From: an uncultured Collinsella sp.
GTDB lineage: Bacteria; Actinomycetota; Coriobacteriia; Coriobacteriales; Coriobacteriaceae
DNA: 64,000 bases
Assembly: GCA_902475245.1 (NCBI GenBank)
Contig: CABRYP010000001.1
Span: 62,001 to 126,000, forward strand
Direction: 5' to 3'
Shown: piece by piece, positions 9,004 to 17,296 of the stretch
Numbering within the stretch: the first letter of the stretch is position 1
Layout of the letters: the number at the start of each line of letters is the position of its first letter
Notes under the pieces: generated by a model
Told to the model about the DNA's origin: nothing
What the model saw: the letters and a program-made list of their open reading frames with translations, nothing else
Database searches by the model: none
Translations under genes and position numbers: made by a program

Positions 9004-9038
9004 GTGCGGGGCGGCGTTATGTCGCCCCGCCTCTTTCC
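9004..9038 (+). other. Hairpin between the ATPase and DUF2357 genes
   Basis: CGGGGCG and CGCCCCG pair around a 9-base loop and are followed by CTCTTT. The hairpin lies inside the operon and could partly terminate transcription or set the expression ratio of the flanking genes. Confidence 0.45.
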
Positions 9039-9064
9039 GATCGATCCAACCTATGGAGTAACCC

Positions 9065-11332
9065 ATGTCCGAGACTATTCAGGACCTCTATACCAGCTTC
9101 TCCGAGCAGATGGAGCCCATCCAGGAGGACAGCCGCTACTTCCGCTATCTGTTTGAGATGGCGCAGGCCTCGGGCACCACGATCGAGCAGCAGCGCGAGG
9201 AGCTCGTCAAGGTGGTGGACGAGGAATGGATCAGCATGATCGAGGACTCGCTCGACGCCATCAACACCATTATCGAAAAGCCGCGCCGCTTCATCACCAC
9301 CGAGGAAGAGGTGGTGCCGGTCTCGCTTGCCAAAAAGATTAGCGCCGACAGCGTCCGTCACCTGAGCCAGAACACGCAGTTCCTGGCGCCGAGCGACGAT
9401 GGCGGCGTCCACCCCACGCGCATCCTCAACGTCAATACCGTCGAGACGTACGACCTGTACGAGAACCGCTTTATCTACCACCTGATTCAGCGCCTGCTGA
9501 CGTTTGTGGACAAGCGTACCGACGTGATCTTTTGGTCGACGGGCAACGAGATCCGCAACCGCTTTAAGATGCACAGCAAGATCGACGACGCGTACGAAGA
9601 GATCGAGTACAACGTCGAGATGACGGTCAAGAACCGCCAGAGCTTTGCCGAGAACGATGCCGACAACATGGATGTCTTTATGCGCATCGACCGCGTGCGC
9701 CGTCTGGTCATGGCGCTGCGCGGCGCGTCGTTCTGCCAGATCATGAACGGCTGCAGCGCGGTCCGCAGCCCCATCCAACGCACCAACCTCATCATGAAGG
9801 ATCCCAACTACCGCAAGTGCTACCAGCTGTGGCAGTTTATGGAGCGCTACGACAAGGTGGGCTACAACATCGACGTGCAGCAGCAGGCACTGGCGTTCGA
9901 TGACGAGTACATGGTGCAGATGTACACCAACCTCATCAACAACTACACCGTCTTTAAGAGCCTGACCGATGACGAGCGCAACCTGCAGGAGCTCGAGAGC
10001 GTGCAACACGCGCCGGTGGCGCCCAAGTTTATTAAAGAGATTAAAGAGGTGCAGGTCGATAGCCCCGACCTGCCCGATGTCGAGGTCCGTCGCGTGTTTG
10101 TGGAGGAGGTCACGCAGGCTCAGCTCGATGCCGAGCAGGCGCTGGCCGAGGCCCGCGAGCAGATCGAGGAGCTGCAGGGGCAGGTCAAGTCTTGGAAGGT
10201 TCAGGCCCATGCGCTGACCGACGAGCGCGACGATCTGGCCGACGAGCTGGATGAGGCCAAGACGCGTGAGCTGGCATTGACGCAGCGCGCACAGATTGCC
10301 GAGGCCGATGTTGAGGAGCTGCGCGCCTCGCTGGAGGATGTCGAGGCCGGCAAGAAGGCTGCCGAGGATGCTGCCGTTGAGGCGCGCTCGACCGCGGCGG
10401 CCCAGCTTGAGCAGATGCGTGCCGAGGCCGATGCCGAGGTCGCGGCCGCTCGTGCCGATGCTGATGGCAAGGTCGCGGCCGCAGAGCAGGCGGCCGCCGA
10501 GCAGGTCGCGCAGGTCAAGAGCGAGTCTGCCGCGGCCCTGGCTGCCAAGACGGCGGCCGATGCCGCCGAGCTGCAGGCCGCCAAGGATGCCGCCGCGGCC
10601 GAGCTCGCCGCCGTGCGCGAGGCCTCTGCCAAGGAGGTGGCTGCACTGCATGCCAAGCTGGACGCCGCCCAGCTGCAGATCGAGGAAGTGCAGCTGACGG
10701 CCGAGCGCGATGCCCGTGCCGCAGCCGAAGCGGCCGACGCCGCCGCGGCCGCGGCGGAGCAGAGGCTCGCCGACACCGTCGCCGCGGCCGAGGAGAAGGT
10801 TTCCGCTGCTCAGCAGGCAGCCGATGCCGCGATTGATGCCGCCCGCGCGGCCGCCGATTCTGCCGTCGAGCAGGCTGCGGTGGACGCCAGCGAAAAGGTC
10901 GCCGCAGCTGCTGCCGAGCGTGATGCCGCCACGCGCGCCGCCGAAGAGGCCCGTGCCGACGCGGACGCGCGTATCGCTACGGCCGAGCTCGAGGCGGGGG
11001 AGCGTATTGAGCAGGAACTCGCCGCCGCCAAGGCCGCGCACGAGCGCGAACTCGGGGCCGCTCGCGCCGAGATGCAGCAGCGCTTGGACTCGTTGGCGCA
11101 TGAGCTGGAGCTGGCCCAGCGCGATCGCGCCCGCGCCGAGCGCCGTGCTGAGGGCAACAGCCTGTCGCGCTATCTGCTGGCTCGTCTGCGCGGTGAGGAC
11201 GCCGAGCTGGCTGCGGATGCCGATGAGTCTGCCGCGGGTGCCGAGGGCGAGGCTGCGCCTTCTGCAAAGGATGCCGCCGAGGCCATCGACGCCCCCGACC
11301 CCGAGACTTCTGCAAAGGACGCCGACAAGTGA
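9065..11332 (+). CDS. DUF2357-type protein with a giant coiled-coil C-terminus
   Basis: 755 aa. Residues about 1-330 resemble the DUF2357 family that partners McrB-like ATPases: VETYDLYENRFIYHL at 126-140 is the family's Y/ENRF core. Family members usually continue into a PD-(D/E)XK nuclease. Here residues about 345-715 are instead an uninterrupted Ala/Glu/Lys-rich heptad stretch, a coiled coil that could reach tens of nanometres, followed by an acidic tail. No nuclease motif was found. The stop overlaps the start of the second signal peptidase. Likely the structural partner of the upstream ATPase; the output of the pair is unknown. Confidence 0.75.
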   Translation: MSETIQDLYTSFSEQMEPIQEDSRYFRYLFEMAQASGTTIEQQREELVKVVDEEWISMIEDSLDAINTIIEKPRRFITTEEEVVPVSLAKKISADSVRHLSQNTQFLAPSDDGGVHPTRILNVNTVETYDLYENRFIYHLIQRLLTFVDKRTDVIFWSTGNEIRNRFKMHSKIDDAYEEIEYNVEMTVKNRQSFAENDADNMDVFMRIDRVRRLVMALRGASFCQIMNGCSAVRSPIQRTNLIMKDPNYRKCYQLWQFMERYDKVGYNIDVQQQALAFDDEYMVQMYTNLINNYTVFKSLTDDERNLQELESVQHAPVAPKFIKEIKEVQVDSPDLPDVEVRRVFVEEVTQAQLDAEQALAEAREQIEELQGQVKSWKVQAHALTDERDDLADELDEAKTRELALTQRAQIAEADVEELRASLEDVEAGKKAAEDAAVEARSTAAAQLEQMRAEADAEVAAARADADGKVAAAEQAAAEQVAQVKSESAAALAAKTAADAAELQAAKDAAAAELAAVREASAKEVAALHAKLDAAQLQIEEVQLTAERDARAAAEAADAAAAAAEQRLADTVAAAEEKVSAAQQAADAAIDAARAAADSAVEQAAVDASEKVAAAAAERDAATRAAEEARADADARIATAELEAGERIEQELAAAKAAHERELGAARAEMQQRLDSLAHELELAQRDRARAERRAEGNSLSRYLLARLRGEDAELAADADESAAGAEGEAAPSAKDAAEAIDAPDPETSAKDADK

Positions 11333-12036
11333 TGAAGCACGTGCTCCGCGTGATCAACGTGTTGGCGACCGTGGTGATCCTCGTCGCCTTTGTGGTGTTG
11401 CTGCGCACGGTGTTCACGCCCGCCGGCGAGATCCCCACCATCATGGGCTATGGCTTTATGCATACGCTGACCGGCTCGATGGAGCCGGCGATTCCTGTGC
11501 ATTCGTTTATCGTCGTCGATACCGACAACAGCCAGGTTTACCAGGTGGGCGATATCATCACCTTCCATTCGTCCGATGACGCGCTGGAGGGTTCGCTCAA
11601 CACGCATCGCATCGTTGCCGTGGAGGCCGCGGCCGACGGCACGCCGGTTTACCGCACCAAGGGCGATGCCAATCCGGTCGAGGACGCCGCGCCCGTACCC
11701 GCCGCCGATGTGGTGGGCCGCGTGGTCTTTGTCTCGGCAGGCCTGGGCGTGGTGGTCTCGTTGCTCACCAATCCGCTGCTGTTCTTCCCGCTTATCGTGG
11801 TGCCGCTGATCGTGCTGCTGGTGCTCGAGATTCGCCATATGGTCAAAACCACGCAAGAGGTGGCGCGCGCCGAGGATGAGGCCGCCCTGCGCGCAGCCGT
11901 GGAGCAGATTCGCGAAAAACGTCGCCGCGAGCAGGAAGTCCAGGACAGCGCCAAGGAGCAGAACGACGGTGGCCATACCGATGAAAGTGCGGAAGCCGAC
12001 CCCGGCGCCCTAGACGATTCCAACCACTCGGCATAG
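11332..12036 (+). CDS. Second SipW-like signal peptidase I
   Basis: 234 aa. The ATG at 11332 shares one base with the preceding TGA, so translation is coupled to the DUF2357 gene; a GTG at 11329 is possible. Membrane segments lie at about 5-27 and 138-165. Catalytic Ser49 is in TGSMEP, His92 in LNTHRI and the late box is KGDAN at 110-114, the same Ser-His class as the enzyme at 6556. A charged, helical cytosolic tail follows (AEDEAALRAAVEQIREK). Two such enzymes in one operon suggest different substrates or different complexes. Confidence 0.87.
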   Translation: MKHVLRVINVLATVVILVAFVVLLRTVFTPAGEIPTIMGYGFMHTLTGSMEPAIPVHSFIVVDTDNSQVYQVGDIITFHSSDDALEGSLNTHRIVAVEAAADGTPVYRTKGDANPVEDAAPVPAADVVGRVVFVSAGLGVVVSLLTNPLLFFPLIVVPLIVLLVLEIRHMVKTTQEVARAEDEAALRAAVEQIREKRRREQEVQDSAKEQNDGGHTDESAEADPGALDDSNHSA

Positions 12037-12161
12037 CGCGTCTGCGCCTTTCGTCCCTGCAATTTGGATGCTCGTAGATGTTCCGAATCGTCTGCTTTTT
12101 CATGCCGATATTCGTGCTACAGTTTGAGCGCTTTGTTGCCAATTGATTTCGGGGGAGTGGA

Positions 12162-13184
12162 ATGGAGCAGGAGCGCACAGCTCAGCGTGCACGCGAAAGG
12201 GCTTCGGTACCGATGACGGCGGCGTCCGATTTTGTCGTGCCCGAGGGAACTGACGAGCTCAGCCGCAGCACCCGCCGTGCATGGCGCGAGCGCCTCAACG
12301 ATGCGTCGTCGCGCAAGATGATTACGGGCGTTCTGGCCACGCTGGCGGGCGGTTCGTTTTGGGGTTTTTCGGGCACAAGCGCGAGCTTCCTGTTCGATAC
12401 TTATCACGTTGATACCCTGTGGCTTATGAGTGTGCGCCAGATTCTCGCCGGCCTGCTCTTTATGACCGTGGTGGTCACGCGCGATCGCGAGCGTCTGGTT
12501 AGGCTCTGGACCACGCCCGCCGACCGTAGGCAACTGCTGCTTTTTACCGCTTTTGGCCTGCTGTTCAACCAGTTCTGCTATCTTTCGGCCGTGCGTCTGA
12601 CCAATGCCGGAACCGCGACGGTGCTCCAGTGCCTGCAGCTGGTCATCATTATGGGCTACACCTGCGTGATCGACCATCGCATGCCTCGCGTGCGTGAGGC
12701 CGTTGGCATTGGGTTGGCCCTGGGCGGCACCTTTTTAATCGCTACCGGCGGCGACCCTACCAGTCTGAGCATATCGCCGCTTGGCCTGGTCGCAGGCCTT
12801 ATGTGTGCGGTTAGCGCCGCCTGTATGGCGGTGATTCCCGCCAAGATTCTGTCCGAATACGGCAGCCCCATCGTCACGGGCTCAGCCATGCTCACGGCTG
12901 GTATCATCACCTGCACCATCGTGCAGCCTTGGGCCCATATGCCGGCGCTCGATGCCGCCGGCGTCGAGGCACTCGCGGTGTTTGTAGTCGTGGGCTCGTT
13001 TTTGGCGTACATGCTCTATATGCAGGGCGTCAAAGACATCGGCTCGGTGCGTGCGAGCCTCATCGGAACTGTGGAGCCGGTCTCGGCGACCATCACCAGC
13101 GTCGTTATGCTGGGCACGGTATTTTTGCCGACCGACTTGATTGGCTTTGTCATGATCATCGTGATGATGTTTCTGACGGTATAG
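12162..13184 (+). CDS. EamA/DMT-family transporter
   Basis: 340 aa with a GGGGGAG ribosome site before the ATG. After a 50-residue charged cytosolic lead there are about ten hydrophobic segments in two EamA repeats, the first starting at TGVLATLAGGSFWGFSG and the second at GLVAGLMCAVSAACMAV. The family exports small metabolites or amino acids. The substrate cannot be told. It stands alone, 125 bp after the SipW locus, so membership in that locus is doubtful. Confidence 0.85.
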   Translation: MEQERTAQRARERASVPMTAASDFVVPEGTDELSRSTRRAWRERLNDASSRKMITGVLATLAGGSFWGFSGTSASFLFDTYHVDTLWLMSVRQILAGLLFMTVVVTRDRERLVRLWTTPADRRQLLLFTAFGLLFNQFCYLSAVRLTNAGTATVLQCLQLVIIMGYTCVIDHRMPRVREAVGIGLALGGTFLIATGGDPTSLSISPLGLVAGLMCAVSAACMAVIPAKILSEYGSPIVTGSAMLTAGIITCTIVQPWAHMPALDAAGVEALAVFVVVGSFLAYMLYMQGVKDIGSVRASLIGTVEPVSATITSVVMLGTVFLPTDLIGFVMIIVMMFLTV

Positions 13185-13323
13185 CTCACGCCGCTGCCCA
13201 GACGGACACGGTGTTGCACCACAATTTCGTGAATTGGTGCCTGCATCTGGAGTTTAACTGACGATGCCAAATATGTCATAAACTAATAGCGTTATTGACT
13301 TTTAGTATTGCGAGGACTCCTCT

Positions 13324-15663
13324 ATGGCTGGTAACCACTTTAAGAACGGCGACGGCGAGCGCCCTGCAGTTCCGCCGCGTTCAAATGGGACTGGAAACGC
13401 TGGCGTACCGAGTGGATCCAGCCAAAACGGTGCTGGCAACCGTACGTCTCCGGGCGAAACGGCGATGTTTGCCGCTCTGTACGAACAGTCTCAAAAGGCA
13501 AAACAGGCTGGTCGCGTAGGCAGGCAGGCATTTCCGGGCGGGGCGGGCTCTGCGGCTTCGTCGGCCGGGGTCCGTCCGGCGCCAACGGGCGGTGCAAATG
13601 TCGCCGGCTCCACTGGCCCCGCTAACAACGCTAATCGCGCCCACAACGCCGGCCCCGTCAACTCTGCCAATCCCGCCAATAGTGCTTCTTCTGCTGGAGA
13701 CGCAGGGCTTACGGGTAACCTAGGCACTATCTATACGGGCGCTTCCGAAACCGGCACGTTTGCCCGTCTCAATGACGACGGTGCCGAGTTTAAGGGTTCG
13801 GGCTCTAAAGAAGATTATTACGATTTTGGCTTGAACTACGGCGGTGATTCCTCGACGAGCCCGACCTCGAACGGCCTGGTTCGCCATCGCCATCGCAAGG
13901 GCGAGCGCAAGAAGCGCCGCGTTGCAGCCGTTGTTGCTGTCATCGTCGCGGTGGTTCTTGTCGCTTTTGGCGTGAGTGGCTTCATGCTGTTTAACTCGGC
14001 AAAAACCGTGAAGAGCCAGGCAAAGGAAACAGTCGAGATCGTCGGCGGCCTTAAGGACAAGGTCACGTCGGGCGATTTTTCGACCCTGCCCGACGATGCG
14101 AAAAAAATTGACGAGCTCTGCAGCAGCATGAAGAAGGAGACCTCGAGTCCGGTGTGGACGATGGCTTCGTTCATTCCGGTGTACGGCGGCGATATTAACG
14201 CTGCCCGCACCATGGTCGACGCTCTGTCCGATGTTTCGAGCGGCGCGCTGGTCCCCATGGCCGATAATCTCGCTCAGGCAACGCCCGGTAAGCTGTTCCA
14301 GGACGGGACAATCAACGTGTCCGCGCTGCAGGCGGTCGCCGATTCGCTCTCCGATAGCTCGAAGGCGTTCAAGAGCGCCAATGAAAAGATTCAGGGTATT
14401 GGCGATACGCATATCGCCCAGGTGACCGAGCTGGTCGATAAGGCAAAGGACGGCTTTGCCACCCTGAACGGTGCGGTCGACGCGGCGGAGAAAGTCGCCC
14501 CCGTTCTGCCCCAGATGCTCGGCGCCAATGGCCAGACGCGCAACTATCTTTTGTATGCCATGAACAACGTCGAGATTCGTGCTTGCGGCGGTTTTGGTGG
14601 TTCGCAAGGTTTGATTTCAGTTACCGATGGTCAGATGTCGATTGGCGAGTTTGTTCCCCGCATTGGACTCAGCGAGGATGAGGCAGTCGAGAGCGTCGAC
14701 GAAGAGGATGAGGCACTGTTCGGCAACCACAGTAACCTGTACAACTCGGGCAATACCTATTCACCCGATTGGCCCCGCAACTCGCAGCGTGTCGCCGCGC
14801 TGTGGAAGTCCCAGTATGGGCAGGACGTTGATGGCGTCGTCGGCATCGATCCTGTGTTCTTGCAGTACCTGCTGGGCCTTGTCGGTAATGTCTCGCTGCC
14901 CGATGGTACGGTCGTCGACGGTACCAACGCGGCGAAGGTTCTCATGCACGATGTGTATTGGAACTATCCGGTCGAAGAATCGGACGGCATCTTTGCGTCT
15001 GTTGCCAGCGCCGCCTTCGACAAGATTCTCGGTGGCATCGGTGACGTCGACGTTACGAAGCTTGTCGGTGCATTCGAGCGCGGTGCCGAAGAGGGCCGTC
15101 TGATTGCTTGGATGAGAAACGATGACGAGCAGAATGCCATCAAGGAGACGGGCATTGACGCTTCGCTGCCCGATCCGGATGATCCGAGTGCCGATCCCGT
15201 TGCCGGCGTTTACTTTAACAACCTGAGCTTCTCCAAGCTCGACTGGTATCTGAACGCCGACACGCAGATTGGCCAGGGCGTGAAGAACGGCGACGGCACG
15301 TGCTCCTATCGCATCACCGTTACCCTGACGAACATCATGACGCAGGAGGAGGCTGGCAAGCTGCCCGACTACGTTGCGGCGGGCGCATCCGATGCCGCGC
15401 GTGACGACGAACGCCTGAATGTCTCAGTGTTTGCCCCGACGGGCGGCAACATCAGTGACCTTACGGTTGAGGGCACCCAGTTTGGTCTTGGCGCCGCTAC
15501 GTGGCATGGAATCCCCTTCTATTCGGGCACCGTTGACCTGCATGCTGGCGAGACGACGACGATCACGTATACGCTGACCACGTCGGCCGAGGCGGGGGAC
15601 AAGCCGCTTACGCTGCGTCAGACTCCTACATGCCAGGCGGCTCGCGACAGCGCGTCGGCGTAG
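13324..15663 (+). CDS. DUF4012 envelope protein
   Basis: 779 aa. Residues 1-195 are a low-complexity cytosolic region rich in Asn, Ala, Gly and Ser; a single membrane helix lies at about 197-225 after a KGERKKRR basic cluster. The large outer part contains the DUF4012 signature NYLLYAMNNVEIRACGGFGGSQG. The family is common in actinobacterial and Gram-positive envelopes, often near polysaccharide genes; its activity is unknown. Start ATG 13324 follows GAGGA. It is transcribed alone, with a hairpin downstream. Confidence 0.8.
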   Translation: MAGNHFKNGDGERPAVPPRSNGTGNAGVPSGSSQNGAGNRTSPGETAMFAALYEQSQKAKQAGRVGRQAFPGGAGSAASSAGVRPAPTGGANVAGSTGPANNANRAHNAGPVNSANPANSASSAGDAGLTGNLGTIYTGASETGTFARLNDDGAEFKGSGSKEDYYDFGLNYGGDSSTSPTSNGLVRHRHRKGERKKRRVAAVVAVIVAVVLVAFGVSGFMLFNSAKTVKSQAKETVEIVGGLKDKVTSGDFSTLPDDAKKIDELCSSMKKETSSPVWTMASFIPVYGGDINAARTMVDALSDVSSGALVPMADNLAQATPGKLFQDGTINVSALQAVADSLSDSSKAFKSANEKIQGIGDTHIAQVTELVDKAKDGFATLNGAVDAAEKVAPVLPQMLGANGQTRNYLLYAMNNVEIRACGGFGGSQGLISVTDGQMSIGEFVPRIGLSEDEAVESVDEEDEALFGNHSNLYNSGNTYSPDWPRNSQRVAALWKSQYGQDVDGVVGIDPVFLQYLLGLVGNVSLPDGTVVDGTNAAKVLMHDVYWNYPVEESDGIFASVASAAFDKILGGIGDVDVTKLVGAFERGAEEGRLIAWMRNDDEQNAIKETGIDASLPDPDDPSADPVAGVYFNNLSFSKLDWYLNADTQIGQGVKNGDGTCSYRITVTLTNIMTQEEAGKLPDYVAAGASDAARDDERLNVSVFAPTGGNISDLTVEGTQFGLGAATWHGIPFYSGTVDLHAGETTTITYTLTTSAEAGDKPLTLRQTPTCQAARDSASA

Positions 15664-15697
15664 GGTTTTTCTGGTAGCGCAGATAATCGAGTACCAT

Positions 15698-15737
15698 TTT
15701 GGGGCGGACGGGCAATCTGTTCGCCCCTATTTTGTAA
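15698..15737 (+). terminator. Terminator after the DUF4012 gene
   Basis: GGGGCGGAC and GTTCGCCCC form a stem with one mismatch, followed by TATTTT. It sits just before the glmM ribosome site (AAGGAG). Confidence 0.6.
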
Positions 15738-15746
15738 GGAGAGCGC

Positions 15747-17078
15747 ATGAAGTACTTTGGCACCGACGGCTTTCGCGGCGAGGCCAACGTTGGACTGACG
15801 GTAGAGCACGCTTATAAGATCGGCCGCTTTGTGGGCTGGTATTACGGCGCCAACCGCGGGACCAAAGCACGCGTGATCGTGGGCAAGGACACGCGTCGCT
15901 CGAGCTATATGTTCGAGGCGGCGCTGGTGAGCGGCTTGGTCGCGAGTGGCGCGGACGCCTACATGCTGCACGTGATCCCCACTCCGGGCGTGGCGCATCA
16001 GACCGTGGAGGGCTGCTTCGATTGCGGCATCATGATCAGTGCGAGCCACAACCCGTTTTGCGATAACGGCATTAAGCTCGTCAACAGCGACGGCTTTAAG
16101 ATGGACGAGGACGTGCTTGAGCTCATCGAGGATTATATCGATGGCAAGAGCGAGGTGCCGCTGGCAACGGGCAACCACATTGGCGCCACGGTTGACTACA
16201 TGCAGGGTCGCAACCGCTATATTGCCTCGCTCATTGCCAGCGCGAACTTTTCGCTGCAGGGCGTTAAGATCGGTCTCGACTGCGCCAACGGCTCGGCGTC
16301 CTCGGTGGCCAAGCCGGTGTTCGACGCGCTGGGCGCCGATGTGCGCGTGATCAACGCCGCGCCCGATGGCTTTAACATCAACGTCGATTGCGGCTCCACA
16401 CATATGGAGCGCCTACAGCGCCACGTGGTGGAGCAGGGCCTGGACGTGGGCTTTGCCTATGACGGCGATGCCGATCGCTGCCTGGCCGTGGACGAGCGCG
16501 GTCGCGTGGTCGACGGCGACCAGATCCTGTACGTGTGCGGCGTGTATCTAAACAAGCACGGGCGCCTCTCGGGCGGCACCGTGGTGCCGACGATCGCCAG
16601 CAACTTTGGCCTGGTCAAGTCGCTGGAGCTTGCCGGTCTGAGCGCCGTGACCAGCGGCGTGGGCGACCGTCACGTGTATGCAAAGATGCGCGAGGGCGGC
16701 TACAGCCTGGGCGGCGAGCAGACGGGCCACACGATCTTTGGCGATATCGAACGCACGGGCGACGGCATTATGACCTCGCTGCGTGTGATGGAAGTGATTC
16801 GTGCCGAGCGCGAGACGCTCTCGCAGCTCACGGCTCCGTGCAAGCTGTTGCCGCAAGCGCAGGCTGCCGTGCACGTGACGGACAAGGACGCCGCGCTGGG
16901 TAACATGGGCGTGCAGGCCGCCATTGCCGAGGCCGAGGCGTCGCTGGCGGGCGAGGGCCGCGTGCTGGTGCGCAAGAGCGGAACCGAGTCGGTGATTCGC
17001 GTTTTGGCCGAAGCCCCCGACCAAGCCGCCGCCGACGCCGCCATGAAGCGCATCGCCGCGGCGCTGGAAGCTCTTTAG
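15747..17078 (+). CDS. glmM: Phosphoglucosamine mutase
   Basis: 443 aa, the usual family length. It converts glucosamine-6-phosphate to glucosamine-1-phosphate for peptidoglycan and UDP-GlcNAc synthesis in the cytosol. Visible motifs are FGTDGFRG at 4-11, the phosphoserine loop ISASHNP at 97-103 (Ser100), the metal loop DGDADR at 239-244 and the C-terminal phosphate loop RKSGTES. The family usually has TASHNP; here the first residue is Ser. AAGGAG precedes the ATG. Confidence 0.95.
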   Translation: MKYFGTDGFRGEANVGLTVEHAYKIGRFVGWYYGANRGTKARVIVGKDTRRSSYMFEAALVSGLVASGADAYMLHVIPTPGVAHQTVEGCFDCGIMISASHNPFCDNGIKLVNSDGFKMDEDVLELIEDYIDGKSEVPLATGNHIGATVDYMQGRNRYIASLIASANFSLQGVKIGLDCANGSASSVAKPVFDALGADVRVINAAPDGFNINVDCGSTHMERLQRHVVEQGLDVGFAYDGDADRCLAVDERGRVVDGDQILYVCGVYLNKHGRLSGGTVVPTIASNFGLVKSLELAGLSAVTSGVGDRHVYAKMREGGYSLGGEQTGHTIFGDIERTGDGIMTSLRVMEVIRAERETLSQLTAPCKLLPQAQAAVHVTDKDAALGNMGVQAAIAEAEASLAGEGRVLVRKSGTESVIRVLAEAPDQAAADAAMKRIAAALEAL

Positions 17079-17105
17079 TTACGCGGTTTTACCAAACCGC
17101 GTAAC
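17078..17105 (+). terminator. Hairpin at the glmM stop codon
   Basis: Two 12-base arms (GTTACGCGGTTT and its complement) pair around TACC. The left arm starts on the last base of the stop codon. No T-tract follows, so it may protect or attenuate rather than terminate. Confidence 0.5.
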
Positions 17106-17158
17106 GGCTCGACGCTGCAAACGGCCCCAAGCGGCAATCTGACGTTCAATTTCATTTT

Positions 17159-17216
17159 CCGGCACTTGGGGACGTTCCTATTGTGCCGGCAAAAAAAGAA
17201 CGTCCCCAAGTGCCGG
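17159..17216. repeat. Inverted-repeat element with GGGGACGTTC arms
   Basis: Perfect 19-bp arms (17159-17177 and 17198-17216) surround a 20-base loop containing GTGCCGGC and a run of A. It lies between convergent glmM and the M32 peptidase. It could fold in RNA on either strand or be a REP/MITE-type insertion. Confidence 0.75.
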
Positions 17217-17233
17217 GTTTCTGGCTTAGGTGG

Positions 17234-17275
17234 AAAAGGGGGCGCCGCGGGATAGATCCTGCGGCGCCCCCTTTG
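17234..17275. terminator. Bidirectional terminator between glmM and the M32 peptidase
   Basis: A long GC stem (AAAGGGGGCGCCGC with its complement around GGGATAGATCCT) has A-rich bases before and T-rich bases after it. It suits termination of both convergent genes. Confidence 0.8.
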
Positions 17276-17296
17276 CGTTAACGTGCTAGTAGGGCT

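Noticed and set aside
9017..11101. 694-codon antisense frame opposite the DUF2357 gene
   Set aside because: Shadow of the Ala/Glu coiled-coil codons. The plus strand has the recognised domain, ribosome site and operon overlaps.
7298..11332. Classical McrBC restriction system
   Set aside because: No nuclease domain and no DNA-binding N-terminal domain seen; the ATPase has membrane segments and the context is protein export.
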